DNA of 64,000 nt. Origin: Citricoccus sp. K5 (GTDB taxonomy: Bacteria > Actinomycetota > Actinomycetes > Actinomycetales > Micrococcaceae). A program made the translations under genes and the position numbers. Location: contig NZ_LR732817.1 in assembly GCF_902506195.1 (NCBI RefSeq), positions 1-64,000 of the forward strand, written 5' to 3'. Shown here one piece after another: positions 40,985-49,976 of the stretch (within the stretch, counting starts at the first letter, position 1; each line of letters opens with the position of its first letter). Below the pieces are notes generated by a model. It saw only the letters and a list, made by a program, of their open reading frames with translations, was not told the DNA's origin and did no database searches.

Positions 40985-41733
40985 GCGGTGTCGCCGGAGG
41001 CAGGCCGTGCGGAACCGGGCCCGGCAGTGGACTCGACGTGGGACACCATGCTGGAGGTGACGGTGCGGTGGTTCAGGAAGTCACCGCCGTCGATGGTCAG
41101 CAGCTGGCCGGTGACCATGCCGGAGGCCTCTGACGCGAAGAACGCGACGCCGTTGGCGATGTCCGCGGGTTCCACGAACCCCTCCGGCAGGGTCCGCAGC
41201 CAGGCGTCCTGGATCTCCTGCGGCATGGAGAGGATCCCACTGCTGGCGGTCATCCCGGGCAACACCAGGTTCGCGGTGATGCCGCGGCCGGAGTTTTCCG
41301 CAGCAACCGTGCGGGCCATGCCGATGAGCCCGGCCTTGGACGTGGAATAGGAGACCTGCGCAGGCATGCCCTGCACGGCCGAGGTGGACGAGGTCAGAAC
41401 GATGCGGCCGTAGCCGCGTTCACGCATCCCGGCCAGGCACTGCTGCAGGACCCGGAAGGTCCCGGTGAGGTTCACCTCCAGATCCAAACGCCATTTGTCC
41501 AGGTCGAAGGAGTGCGCCGCGCCGAACAGCGTGGTGATCGCCGCGTTGCCCACGTAGACGTCGATGGGGCCGAAATCCGGTAACTCGTCCCGGGACAGGT
41601 CTACCTGCCAGGTGCACCCGGGTTCACGGTCCAACGTCACCACCTCGAAGCCGTCGGATTCAAGCCGGGCGACAATCGCCTCGCCGATGCCGCCGGAACG
41701 TCCGGCACCTGTCACCAATGCGCGTCTGCTCAT
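40981..41733 (-). CDS. Short-chain dehydrogenase/reductase
   Basis: A 250-residue SDR: TGAGRSGGIGEAI at the start, and catalytic Ser and YSTSKAG in mid-protein. The second segment GNAA replaces the usual NNAG. Substrate unknown; 3-hydroxyacyl-CoA or hydroxy-ring oxidation is plausible. Translationally coupled to pucR upstream and the reductase downstream by 4-nt overlaps. The last 25 residues are unconserved. Confidence 0.8.
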   Translation of the reverse strand: MSRRALVTGAGRSGGIGEAIVARLESDGFEVVTLDREPGCTWQVDLSRDELPDFGPIDVYVGNAAITTLFGAAHSFDLDKWRLDLEVNLTGTFRVLQQCLAGMRERGYGRIVLTSSTSAVQGMPAQVSYSTSKAGLIGMARTVAAENSGRGITANLVLPGMTASSGILSMPQEIQDAWLRTLPEGFVEPADIANGVAFFASEASGMVTGQLLTIDGGDFLNHRTVTSSMVSHVESTAGPGSARPASGDTA

Positions 41734-43094
41734 GCGATCCTCCTGTGGTCGGTCTCGTTCGCTGGGGCGTTCTTCTCCGGCAGGGCGCCGGTGAGTTGGA
41801 GGACCAGCAGCGCCGTCTGGACGGACAGCTGGTCGTTGGCGTTGCCGGCCACGTCCAGGCCGGTGAACTCATGCACCCGGCCGAGCCGGAGCCGGACGGT
41901 GTTCTCGTGGACGGCGAGGGCACGCGCCGAGGCCCGGATGCTGCGGTCGTGGCCGAAGTAGGACTGCAGGGTCACCAGCAACGACCGCTGGGTCTCATCG
42001 CCGCCCAGCAACGGACCCAGCACCTCGGAGACATAGGCGCGGATGGCTTCGGTGTCCGCATTGGCCACGAAGAGCCGGGCCGGACCAAGGTCATCCACGG
42101 CCAGGATGCGCTGTCCCCGTGGGGAGAACCGGTCTACGCATCGGGCGACCTCCCGGGCCTCCCGGTACGCGCGGCGCAGGCCCATGCGATCGGTCACCGA
42201 GGAGACCCCGACGGCGGCGCCCGGCCTTCCGTCGTCGTTCCGCGGCTGCAGGTACCGCCCAACCGCGTACTTGACCTCGTGGACGAAGTCCGCCGGCGCC
42301 CGGCCGTCGGGTACCTCGACGAGCAGGATGGTGCCCTGGTTGCCCTGTGTTCCCAGGACCTCCACGCCCAGCGCGGAGGCGAGCCGGGCCGCGGCGCGGG
42401 CCTCGTCACCGGTGTGGGCGATGTGGCCGGTCCGGGACGGACGGCCGAGGCCGTGCCCTTCAGTTTCCGTGCGGCCTTTCTCTGTGGGGTCGGAGAGGTA
42501 GACGACCAGCCGCTTGCTGTCGACGTTGACGCCGAGGTATTCGCCGCTCGCCACCAAGTCGTCCTCGGCTCCGGATCCCCGGACCAGTTGGCGGGCCAGC
42601 AGGGACCGGGCATTCCAGGCGGCGCGGGCCACGCGGTGCTGTGCGTCGTATTCGGTGGCCAGATGATGGGCTACGCGATCGGCCAGGATCCGGTCTGCCT
42701 CCTCGAAGAGCCGGGGCATTTCGGCCACCACCCACCATGCGTGGATGATCCCACGCCGGGCGACGGGAACCACCAGGTGTCGTCGAGCCAGACCATGCGC
42801 GGGGGATGGGGGAACCATCGTGGCCGCCAAGCTATCCGTGTCGATCCCCCCGTCCATCTCCGTCAACGACTCCCATCGGGGGGTGGAGATTTCGCGTGCG
42901 CGGGCCGTGCAGGCAACCAGCCTGCCATTCGTTCCGATCAGCCATTGCGGACGGTCCGAGAGGCCCCCGGCGGCGGACACCAGGCCCACCAGACCCTGAT
43001 GGGCGGCGGCGCTGTCCGCGAGGGTCAGCTCGGCATGGTGCAAACGGGGCAGGTCCGAAGGGGCGGGCAACGCAGAAGCGGGGCGGCTGGTCAA
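41730..43094 (-). CDS. PucR/CdaR-family transcriptional regulator
   Basis: A 454-residue regulator with the PucR C-terminal helix-turn-helix (SIRASARALAVHENTVRLRLGRVHEFTG, about residues 385-412) and a GGDEF-like middle region (VGVSSVTDRMGLRRAYREAREVA). It heads the operon with SDR, reductase and SDR genes. The start is TTG 43094, supported by GGGAGG 6 nt upstream. Its promoter contains operator copy B in the -35/-10 spacer, so it is probably under the GntR regulator as well. Confidence 0.85.
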   Translation of the reverse strand: MTSRPASALPAPSDLPRLHHAELTLADSAAAHQGLVGLVSAAGGLSDRPQWLIGTNGRLVACTARAREISTPRWESLTEMDGGIDTDSLAATMVPPSPAHGLARRHLVVPVARRGIIHAWWVVAEMPRLFEEADRILADRVAHHLATEYDAQHRVARAAWNARSLLARQLVRGSGAEDDLVASGEYLGVNVDSKRLVVYLSDPTEKGRTETEGHGLGRPSRTGHIAHTGDEARAAARLASALGVEVLGTQGNQGTILLVEVPDGRAPADFVHEVKYAVGRYLQPRNDDGRPGAAVGVSSVTDRMGLRRAYREAREVARCVDRFSPRGQRILAVDDLGPARLFVANADTEAIRAYVSEVLGPLLGGDETQRSLLVTLQSYFGHDRSIRASARALAVHENTVRLRLGRVHEFTGLDVAGNANDQLSVQTALLVLQLTGALPEKNAPANETDHRRIA

Positions 43095-43130
43095 CAGTGT
43101 CCTCCCTGCGGGCGGTTGGTCTTCAGCGAC

Positions 43131-43160
43131 ACTTTAGAATGGTCAGTCCATTAAGTGCAA
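43131..43160 (-). promoter_or_regulatory. pucR operon promoter containing operator copy B
   Basis: On the minus strand TTGCAC (-35, 43155..43160) and TAAAGT (-10, 43131..43136) are 18 nt apart. The operator AATGGTCAGTCCATT occupies 43138..43152, that is, the spacer. It is the most symmetric copy, with AATGG / CCATT arms. Confidence 0.65.
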
Positions 43161-43244
43161 GGGAAGGCTGCGGGCGGTCTGCTCGACCCTGCGGGTCGGG
43201 ATGACCACGGGGAGATGGAGGGGGTGCAGGTCGGCCGCCACCCC

Positions 43245-43290
43245 TTGCTCAAGGCGGCCAGTCTTGTAAGGTGTGAATGGTCTGACCGAA
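43245..43290 (+). promoter_or_regulatory. Promoter of the reductase-hydratase operon with operator copy C
   Basis: TTGCTC (43245..43250), 16-nt spacer, TAAGGT (43267..43272). Operator AATGGTCTGACCGAA follows at 43276..43290, over the expected transcription start. The operator ends at the ribosome-binding site. Confidence 0.65.
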
Positions 43291-43299
43291 AGGGGCAAG

Positions 43300-44280
43300 A
43301 TGCAGGCGATTGTGATGGGCGACTATGGCGGACCGGAGGTCCTGATTCCGGGCACCGCCCCCGACCCGAGGCGGCGTGACGGATGGACCACCGTGCGCCT
43401 GGGGGCCAGTGCGCTGAACTGGCATGACACCCTGGCGAGGCGCGGTGTCTACCACTCCCCGCTGCCGGCCGTGCTGGGGGCGGACGGTGCCGGGACCGTG
43501 GTGGAAAGCGGGGAGGACGTTGTCATCCTGCCGTCCCTGTTCTGGGGCGCGCGGGAGTCCGCCCCCGCTGCGGGCTTCGAGATCCTCGGAGACCACCGGA
43601 GCGGGACCTATGCCGAGTTCGTGTCCGTGCCGGATGAATGCCTCTTCCCCCGCCCTGCCGGCCTGGGCCTCCACGAGGCGGCTGCCTTCGGGCTGGTCGG
43701 CGTGACGGCCTACCGGGCGCTGTTCACACGGGGGCGGCTGGCGGCCGGTGAATCACTCCTGGTCCTCGGCGCCAGCGGGGGCGTGGCCACCATGGCCGTC
43801 TCCCTCGCGGCGGCCGTCGGAGCCACGGTCACCGTGACCTCCGCCTCGGAGGCCAAGATCGGCCGGGCCCGCGAGCTGGGGGCGAGGGCCGGCGTCGACC
43901 ATTCCGCCACCGACTGGGTGGAGCAGGCTCGGAAGCTGACGCCGGGGGGCGAGGGCTTCGACCTGGTTCTGGACCCCGTCGGCCGCGTGGGGGAGTCCCT
44001 GGGTGCCCTGCGGGCTGGCGGCCGGTGCGTGGTGCTGGGGGCCAATGCGCAGGAGACGACGCCCTTGGAGGTGCGGCCCTTCTACTTCGGGCAGCACGAC
44101 CTGCTGGGCACCACCATGGGCAGCCCTCGGGACTTCGCGGATCTGCTGCGGCTCGTGGACGAGAGGACGGTCCGCCCGCCCATCATCGACCGCACCTACC
44201 CGCTGGACCAGGCTGCCGAGGCCCACCGCCATCTCGAGTCGGGAGCCGGGTTCGGCAAGATTGTGCTGGACCATGGCTGA
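43300..44280 (+). CDS. Medium-chain reductase (quinone oxidoreductase family), copy 3
   Basis: A 326-residue MDR protein starting MQAIVMGDYGGPEVL, with nucleotide motif LGASGGVATMAVSLA and no zinc ligands. It is a more distant relative of the other two reductases. Probably an NADPH-dependent enoyl reductase. ATG 43300 follows AAAGGGG; a frame extension to 43273 runs through operator C and is rejected. Cotranscribed with the crotonase gene 31 nt downstream. Confidence 0.8.
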   Translation: MQAIVMGDYGGPEVLIPGTAPDPRRRDGWTTVRLGASALNWHDTLARRGVYHSPLPAVLGADGAGTVVESGEDVVILPSLFWGARESAPAAGFEILGDHRSGTYAEFVSVPDECLFPRPAGLGLHEAAAFGLVGVTAYRALFTRGRLAAGESLLVLGASGGVATMAVSLAAAVGATVTVTSASEAKIGRARELGARAGVDHSATDWVEQARKLTPGGEGFDLVLDPVGRVGESLGALRAGGRCVVLGANAQETTPLEVRPFYFGQHDLLGTTMGSPRDFADLLRLVDERTVRPPIIDRTYPLDQAAEAHRHLESGAGFGKIVLDHG

Positions 44281-44311
44281 CCACTGATCACTGACAACAG
44301 GAGAAACGCTC

Positions 44312-45091
44312 GTGGATACCACCATCCGCTATGACGTGCGCGACGCCGTCGCCACCATCACCCTCGACGACCCCTCTACTCGCAATGCCCTGGGGGATGA
44401 GACCCTGGACCAACTGCTGGCGGCGCTGGAGGCGGCCCGTGACGACGGGGCCATCCGCGTGGTCGTGTTGCGGTCCGCCGACCCGAAGGTCTTCTCCTCC
44501 GGTGGCAATCTCAAGGCCTTCACCGACGAGCGCCCGGTGGTGGAGAAGTATGCCGGCTTGGACCGGTTCCCCCGCCTGTACAGATTGCTCGGTGGGCTCG
44601 GCAAGCCCGTGGTCTGTGCGGCCGAGGGTGATGTCCTGGCCGGCTCCTTCGGCCTGGCGCTGGCCTGCGACTTCATCGTGGCCGTAGACGGCATCCGATT
44701 CGGCTGCCCCGAGATCAACGTGGGGGTCTTCCCCTTCATGATCTCTGCCCTGATCTACCGCAGCGTGCCCCGCGCCCGGGCCAACGAGCTGATGATGACG
44801 GGCGAGCTTATCTCCGCAGCTGAGGCCCACCGGCTGGACATCGTCAATCGGGTGGTCCCGCGCGAGGACTTCGAGGATGAGCTCTCCAGGCTCGTGGATC
44901 GCCTGGCCTCGCGCTCGCCTCTGCTGATGCGGATGGGCAAGGACGCCTTGGATGCGACCCGGGACATGTCGCTCGATTCCGCGCTGGACTACCTGCAGTC
45001 GCAGCTGGCGCTGGCCTTCGCCACGGAGGATATCCGCGAGGGGGTGGCTGCATTGAAGGACAAGCGGGAGCCCCGGTGGGCGGGCCGATGA
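44312..45091 (+). CDS. Enoyl-CoA hydratase/isomerase family protein
   Basis: A 259-residue crotonase. Both catalytic glutamates are in place (FGCPEINVG and ANELMMTG), so hydratase activity is likely. The oxyanion-hole loops read SSGGNLKAF and EGDVLAGSFGLAL. GTG start with CAGGAG 8 nt upstream. Second gene of the operon controlled from operator C. Confidence 0.85.
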   Translation: MDTTIRYDVRDAVATITLDDPSTRNALGDETLDQLLAALEAARDDGAIRVVVLRSADPKVFSSGGNLKAFTDERPVVEKYAGLDRFPRLYRLLGGLGKPVVCAAEGDVLAGSFGLALACDFIVAVDGIRFGCPEINVGVFPFMISALIYRSVPRARANELMMTGELISAAEAHRLDIVNRVVPREDFEDELSRLVDRLASRSPLLMRMGKDALDATRDMSLDSALDYLQSQLALAFATEDIREGVAALKDKREPRWAGR

Positions 45092-45128
45092 TGCTCGTCA
45101 CGGTGGGCAGCAATGGGCTTATTGTGTC

Positions 45129-45143
45129 AATGGTCTGACCGAA
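45129..45143. promoter_or_regulatory. FadR/GntR-type operator copy D
   Basis: AATGGTCTGACCGAA, identical over 15 bp to copy C. It follows a TATTGT -10 candidate (45120..45125) in front of acyl-CoA synthetase 2. A 15-bp identity at two separate promoters is the best single argument for a specific operator. Confidence 0.68.
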
Positions 45144-45153
45144 CTAGTATGCC

Positions 45154-45169
45154 AGTGAGCCCAGTCACA
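45154..45169. promoter_or_regulatory. CRP/GlxR-like site before acyl-CoA synthetase 2
   Basis: AGTGA-GCCCAG-TCACA, 9 of 10 matches. It lies just downstream of operator D, about 60 nt before the start codon. The same pairing of operator and CRP-like site occurs before acyl-CoA synthetase 1. Confidence 0.4.
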
Positions 45170-45226
45170 GACGTGACTGCGGGCATGGCCGAAGCAGGGC
45201 AAGAGAATGGCCCGAAAGGGGACCTG

Positions 45227-46897
45227 ATGGCATTCGCGACAGTGCGTGACCGCTACACCCAGGAGCAGATCGACGGTTTCTATGCCGAGGGCTTCTGGGG
45301 CAAACCCACGATGTTCGAGGTGCTCGAACATCAGGTGGCGCAGCGCGGTGACAAGGTCTTCATCACCGACGACGCCACGGGCTTCACCTACCGTCAGGTT
45401 CACGATGACGCCGTGCGGATCGCGGCAGGCTTGTCTCGGCTGGGTGTGGGGCGTGGTGATTCGGTGGCCATCCAGATGCCCAGTTGGGCGGAGTTTGCCG
45501 CGCTGTCCATGGCCGTCAACCGCGTAGGGGCCATCATCGTTCCGGCCCAGCCGATCTATCGGACCGATGAAGTCAGGCACATGATTGCGACGGCCAACGT
45601 CAAGGCCGTCTTCACGGCCACCGAGTATCGCGGGTTCGATCATGCCGGCATGTGGCTCAGCTTCATGGAGTCTGCCCCGAGCCTCGAGCACGTCATCACG
45701 GTCCGGGGTGAAGGTCCTGCGGGGACGCAGGCGGTGGAGTCCCTCATCGAGGGCATCGCCGTGGAGGAGGCACAGCGCGAACTCCCGGTGGGTGCCGGCC
45801 CGGATGACGCGTTCGCCATGGTCTTCACCTCCGGCACCACGTCCCAGGCCAAGGGGTGCCTGCACACCTTCAACACCCTGGCCACCTCGGCCCGGATCCA
45901 GTCGGAGAACTACCGCTACACCGAGGACGATGTGCAGTTCGGCCCGAGCCCGCTCACCCACACCACCGGACTGGTGACGAGCATCATCCTGCCCCTGCTC
46001 AACGGGGCCGCGACTCACGTCATGGAGCGGTGGAACCCGGAGTTGGCCCTCGAGCAGATCCGGGAACACCGCTGCTCCGTCACAGTGAACGCCTCCACCT
46101 TCCTGCAGACGCTGGTGGAAGCCTATGACCCGGCACGCCATGACGCCTCCACCATGAGGGTGTGGACCCTTGCTGGTGCGCCGATCCCTGCCTCGCTGGT
46201 GGAGAAGGCCCGGCAGGCCCTGCCGAACCTATCCGTCCTGAGCCTCTATGGCCGCACCGAGAACACCTCGATGACGATGTGCACGCTGGATGACGAGCCG
46301 GAGCGGTCCCTCACCTCGGACGGGCGTGCCTTCCGCGGCCAGGAGATCGTAATCCTCGGCCCGGGGGACGAGATCCTCCCCGCCGGCCAGGAGGGCGAGA
46401 TCGCCTTCCGTGGCGCCATGGTCCTGCTGGAATACGTCGGTGAACCGGAGAAGACGGCCGAATCGTTCACGGCCGAGGGCTACTCCAAGTCCGGTGACCT
46501 CGGGATCCTGGACGAGCAGGGATTCCTGCGCGTGACCGGTCGGTTGAAGGACATCATCATCCGCGGCGGGTACAACATCTCCGTCCGGCAGGTCGAGGAT
46601 TTGCTGGCGGCGCATGAAGCGGTGGGCAAGGTGGCCGTCGTCGCGATGCCGGACGAGACCATGGGCGAGCGGGCCTGCTGTTACCTGGTCCCCGCCTCCG
46701 GCCATGCTCCACTGACGCTGGACGAGATTCGGGACTACCTCCTGGGCCACGGACTGGCGATCCAGAAAGTCCCCGAGCGCCTGGAGGTGGTGGACGAGGT
46801 GCCCACGACGCCCACGGGCAAGATCCAGAAGAACGTGCTGCGTGCCGAGATCGCTCGCAAGGTCCTGGGCGTCCCGGACCTCAGCAGCGCTGGCTAG
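45227..46897 (+). CDS. Acyl-CoA synthetase 2 (cyclohexanecarboxylate-CoA ligase-like)
   Basis: A 556-residue paralogue of the ligase at 31536. The ATP loop is FTSGTTSQAKG; other marks are FGPSPLTHTTGLVTS, YGRTENTSM, SGDLGILDEQGF and the C-terminal lysine in TGKIQK. It probably activates an alicyclic or branched acid. ATG 45227 has AAAGGGG upstream; an extended frame from 45113 would cover the operator and promoter. It is monocistronic, closed by a strong terminator. Confidence 0.86.
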   Translation: MAFATVRDRYTQEQIDGFYAEGFWGKPTMFEVLEHQVAQRGDKVFITDDATGFTYRQVHDDAVRIAAGLSRLGVGRGDSVAIQMPSWAEFAALSMAVNRVGAIIVPAQPIYRTDEVRHMIATANVKAVFTATEYRGFDHAGMWLSFMESAPSLEHVITVRGEGPAGTQAVESLIEGIAVEEAQRELPVGAGPDDAFAMVFTSGTTSQAKGCLHTFNTLATSARIQSENYRYTEDDVQFGPSPLTHTTGLVTSIILPLLNGAATHVMERWNPELALEQIREHRCSVTVNASTFLQTLVEAYDPARHDASTMRVWTLAGAPIPASLVEKARQALPNLSVLSLYGRTENTSMTMCTLDDEPERSLTSDGRAFRGQEIVILGPGDEILPAGQEGEIAFRGAMVLLEYVGEPEKTAESFTAEGYSKSGDLGILDEQGFLRVTGRLKDIIIRGGYNISVRQVEDLLAAHEAVGKVAVVAMPDETMGERACCYLVPASGHAPLTLDEIRDYLLGHGLAIQKVPERLEVVDEVPTTPTGKIQKNVLRAEIARKVLGVPDLSSAG

Positions 46898-46924
46898 GGT
46901 CCATCCTGCGGCGGGATCCGCAAC

Positions 46925-46970
46925 GAAGCCCGAGGGCGGCACCGGACATCAGGTGCCGCCCTCGGGCTTC
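46925..46970. terminator. Strong bidirectional terminator
   Basis: A perfect 19-bp stem (46925..46943 with 46952..46970, GAAGCCCGAGG outward) around an 8-nt loop, located between the converging ligase and gntR genes. It ends the ligase transcript and, read on the other strand, gntR. Confidence 0.85.
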
Positions 46971-47013
46971 GAGCATGGCGTTGGGGTGGACGTGTCCCTT
47001 CGGCGGAGGGCGC

Positions 47014-47790
47014 CTATAGGCCGACGTTGATCCCCGTGCGCTCGTCCACCTCGAGGAGGGCCTCGGCGTAGGAATGGACGTGACGGGTCATGCGACGCAC
47101 GGCGGCGTCCCGGTCCTGTTCGCGGATCCCGCGAGTGACAGACCGGTGGGCGCGGACCGTGGTGGCCCGCACCGCGTCGTCCACGAACCCCTGGTTGTCC
47201 GTCGCCTCGTAGATCGCGCGGGACAACGCGCGCATCATTCCCGAAAGCAGTTCATTGTGGCTGGCTTCGGCGACGGCCATGTGCCAGTCAACGTTGATCT
47301 GGAGGAATTCGGCGAGCGAGGCGCCCTCGGCCTGCTCGATCTGGTTGTTGAGCTCGTCCAGTCGCTGGAGGTCCTCGTCGGTCCGGTACAGGGCGGCGAG
47401 GCCGGCGCACTGCGGCTCGATGGCCTCGCGGGTCTCCAGCAGATCGTCCAGCCGGATCTGCCGGCCGCGGATGAGCAGTTCCACGGAGCTGGCCACCGAG
47501 TCGCTGTCCGGGCGGCGCACGAAGGCACCCCCGGAGCGGCCGGTGCGGATGGTCACGAGGCCCTGGACCTCCAGGATGCGCAGGGCCTCCCGGACGGTGG
47601 TGCGACTCATGGCGGTCTGGGCGACCAACTCGCGCTCGGGTGGCAGGGACGTGCCCTCGGGGAAGTCGCCACGGAGGATCCGCTCCCTCAGGTCGTCCGC
47701 CAGGACGTCGGACGCCTTGGGCACCTGCAATGGCGACAGGGACGCAGCGGGCGCGCCCGGGATCGACGTGGTGCCGTTCGATGTGGCCAT
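47014..47790 (-). CDS. GntR-family (FadR subfamily) regulator, proposed master regulator of the island
   Basis: A 258-residue GntR protein. Winged helix at about 24-93 (LPPERELVAQTAMSRTTVREALRILEVQGLV). The FCD effector domain spans about 115-245, with metal-ligand positions N166, H170, H215 and H237 (Asn for the usual Asp). FadR-type proteins bind TGGT-N3-ACCA-like palindromes, which matches the GGTCWGWCC sites in this window. Operator copy E lies in its own 235-bp upstream region, shared with the acyl-CoA dehydrogenase operon. The effector is probably a CoA ester or acid of the pathway. ATG 47790 follows CAGGAGG. Confidence 0.88.
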   Translation of the reverse strand: MATSNGTTSIPGAPAASLSPLQVPKASDVLADDLRERILRGDFPEGTSLPPERELVAQTAMSRTTVREALRILEVQGLVTIRTGRSGGAFVRRPDSDSVASSVELLIRGRQIRLDDLLETREAIEPQCAGLAALYRTDEDLQRLDELNNQIEQAEGASLAEFLQINVDWHMAVAEASHNELLSGMMRALSRAIYEATDNQGFVDDAVRATTVRAHRSVTRGIREQDRDAAVRRMTRHVHSYAEALLEVDERTGINVGL

Positions 47791-48025
47791 GGTTGCCTCC
47801 TGGGTTGCGCGGGTATGCGGCGTGCGGGTTCCTCGGGCGAACCTGTTCCTCGGCGGCCACGCCACCCATCGGAAAGCAATGGTTCAAGAATTTCCCTCAC
47901 CGCCGAGATTACCAGTAGGGTCTTCGTGACTAAACGGTCAGACCTTTGGTATGGTTCCAGGCATTGGACGCAGCGACCGCGTCCAGCCCCTCACAGGGCG
48001 CCCCTTCACCACAGGAGGCCTCCGC
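47791..48025. promoter_or_regulatory. Divergent gntR / acyl-CoA dehydrogenase operon region
   Basis: A 235-bp gap without a gene. GTGACT (47926..47931) and TATGGT (47950..47955) are 18 nt apart and would serve the dehydrogenase operon; operator E lies between them. ACAGGAGG precedes the ATG at 48026. Confidence 0.55.
47933..47947. promoter_or_regulatory. FadR/GntR-type operator copy E
   Basis: AACGGTCAGACCTTT with a perfect GGTC-A-GACC core, between -35 and -10 of the long catabolic operon and next to the gntR gene itself. This is the copy that best links regulator and regulon. Confidence 0.68.
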
Positions 48026-49192
48026 ATGGACTTCGAACTGACGGAAGACCAGCAGACCATCAAGGACGCCGTGGCAGAGCTCGCCGCGCGTTTCGACCAC
48101 CAGTATTGGATGGACAAGGACCTCAACAAGGAGTTCCCCACCGAGTTCTACGAGGCCTTCGCCGAAGGCGGCTGGCTGGGACTGACCATTCCCGAGGAGT
48201 TCGGCGGCCACGGCATGGGCATCACCGAGGCCTCCCTGCTGCTGCAGGAGGTGGCGGCCTCCGGTGCCGGCATGAACGGCGCCAGCTCCATGCACCTGTC
48301 CATCTTCGGCATGCATCCCGTGGTCGTCCACGGCACCGAGAGGATGAAGCAGGAGAACCTGCCCCGCATCGCCGCCGGTGACCTGCACGTGTGCTTCGGC
48401 GTGACGGAGCCTGGCGCCGGCCTGGACACCACCCAGATCACCACCTTCGCCCGCAAGGACGGTTCCGACTACGTGGTCAACGGCCGCAAGGTGTGGATCT
48501 CCAAGGCCGTGGAATCCGAGAAGATCCTGCTGCTGACCCGGACCACCAAGGCCGAGGACGTGCAGAAGAAGACGGACGGCATGACGCTGTTCTTCACCGA
48601 CTTGGACCGGGCCCACATCGACGTCCAGCCCATCAAGAAGATGGGCCGCAATGCGGTGACCTCCAACGAGCTGTTCATCGACGACCTGCGGATTCCTGAG
48701 GAAGACCGCATCGGCGAAGAGGGCAAGGGCTTCACCTACCTCCTGGACGGCCTCAACCCCGAACGCATGCTGGTGGCCGCCGAGGCGCTGGGCATCGGCT
48801 ATGCCGCCCTGAAGGCCGCCACCCAGTACGGCAACGACCGGGTGGTCTTCAAGCGCCCGATCGGCAAGAACCAGGGCATCCAGTTCCCTCTGGCCGATTC
48901 ACTGGCCCGCCTCGAGGCCGCCGAGCTGATGCTGCGCAAGGCCACGTGGCTCTACGATCACGGCAAGCAGTGCGGCAAGGAGGCCAACATGGCCAAGTAC
49001 CTATGCGCCGACGCCGGCTTCGACGCGGCCGACCGGGCCCTGCAGACGCACGGCGGCATGGGCTACTCCGAGGAGTACCCCGTGGCCCGCTACTTCCGCG
49101 AGGCCCGGCTGACCCGGATCGCCCCCATCAGCCAGGAGATGATCCTGAACTACCTGGGCTCGCACGTCTTGGGCCTGCCGAGGAGCTACTGA
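48026..49192 (+). CDS. Acyl-CoA dehydrogenase (AliB/cyclohexanecarboxyl-CoA dehydrogenase candidate)
   Basis: A 388-residue flavin dehydrogenase with FGVTEPGAGLDTT and LQTHGGMGYSEEYPVARYFR. At the usual catalytic-base site it reads RIAPISQEM instead of a YEGT-like motif, while NPERMLVAAEALG in helix G carries a Glu at the isovaleryl-CoA-dehydrogenase position, so the base is probably there. First gene of the ACAD-SDR-thiolase-CoA transferase-lyase-BadH-BadI-ligase operon. It would introduce the ring or alpha-beta double bond. Confidence 0.86.
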   Translation: MDFELTEDQQTIKDAVAELAARFDHQYWMDKDLNKEFPTEFYEAFAEGGWLGLTIPEEFGGHGMGITEASLLLQEVAASGAGMNGASSMHLSIFGMHPVVVHGTERMKQENLPRIAAGDLHVCFGVTEPGAGLDTTQITTFARKDGSDYVVNGRKVWISKAVESEKILLLTRTTKAEDVQKKTDGMTLFFTDLDRAHIDVQPIKKMGRNAVTSNELFIDDLRIPEEDRIGEEGKGFTYLLDGLNPERMLVAAEALGIGYAALKAATQYGNDRVVFKRPIGKNQGIQFPLADSLARLEAAELMLRKATWLYDHGKQCGKEANMAKYLCADAGFDAADRALQTHGGMGYSEEYPVARYFREARLTRIAPISQEMILNYLGSHVLGLPRSY

Positions 49193-49193
49193 G

Positions 49194-49973
49194 ATGACCG
49201 TGGAACAACGAAGCTACCCTGCCGTCTTCTCCCTCCAGGGCCGTTCGGCCCTGGTGACCGGGGCCGGTGCCGGCATCGGTGAAGCTGTGGCCCGTGCGCT
49301 GGCTGCCGCCGGTGCCGCGGTGCTCGTCACCGACCTGCAGGAGGAGGCCGCCCGCGTGGTGGCCGAGTCCATCGTCGCCGGTGGTGGGACCGCCGCCCAT
49401 GCCGCCCTGGACGTGCGCAACGCCGAACAGGCCGCCGCCGCGGCGCGCCAGGCCGCGGAGCTCAACGGGGGAACCCTGAACATCCTCGTCAACAACGCGG
49501 GCGCCATCGCCCCGGCGATGTTCCCGAAGATGACCGCCGAGCAGTTCGAGTTCGTGATCGGCGTCCACCTGGTGGGTTCCTTCACCGTCAGTCACGCGGC
49601 CCAGGAATTCCTGCCCGACGACGGCACGGGCCGCATCCTCAACGTCACCTCCGCGGCCGGATTGACCGGCACGATCGGCCAGGTGAACTACGGCTCCGCC
49701 AAAGCCGGCATCATCGGACTCACCAAGTCCCTGGCCAAGGAACTGGCCCGCCGTCAGATCACGGTCAACGCGCTCGCCCCGCTGGCCGCCACGGCCATGA
49801 CGGAGACCGTGCGGACCAATGAGAAACTGTCCGCGAAGCAGCTGGCCCGGATCGCCATGGGGCGTTGGGCCACCCCGGAGGAGATCGCCCCCAGCTTCGT
49901 GTTCTTCGCATCCGATGCGGCCAGCTACATCACTGGCCAGGTCTTGCCGGTCGACGGCGGAACGGTGGTCTGA
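49194..49973 (+). CDS. Short-chain dehydrogenase (3-hydroxyacyl-CoA dehydrogenase candidate)
   Basis: A 259-residue SDR with TGAGAGIG, NNAG and catalytic S...NYGSAKAG. It closely follows the acyl-CoA dehydrogenase stop and precedes the thiolase by 3 nt, so oxidation of a 3-hydroxyacyl-CoA for thiolysis is the natural role. No other 3-hydroxyacyl-CoA dehydrogenase of the classical FadB type is present in the window. Confidence 0.82.
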   Translation: MTVEQRSYPAVFSLQGRSALVTGAGAGIGEAVARALAAAGAAVLVTDLQEEAARVVAESIVAGGGTAAHAALDVRNAEQAAAAARQAAELNGGTLNILVNNAGAIAPAMFPKMTAEQFEFVIGVHLVGSFTVSHAAQEFLPDDGTGRILNVTSAAGLTGTIGQVNYGSAKAGIIGLTKSLAKELARRQITVNALAPLAATAMTETVRTNEKLSAKQLARIAMGRWATPEEIAPSFVFFASDAASYITGQVLPVDGGTVV

Positions 49974-49976
49974 ACC

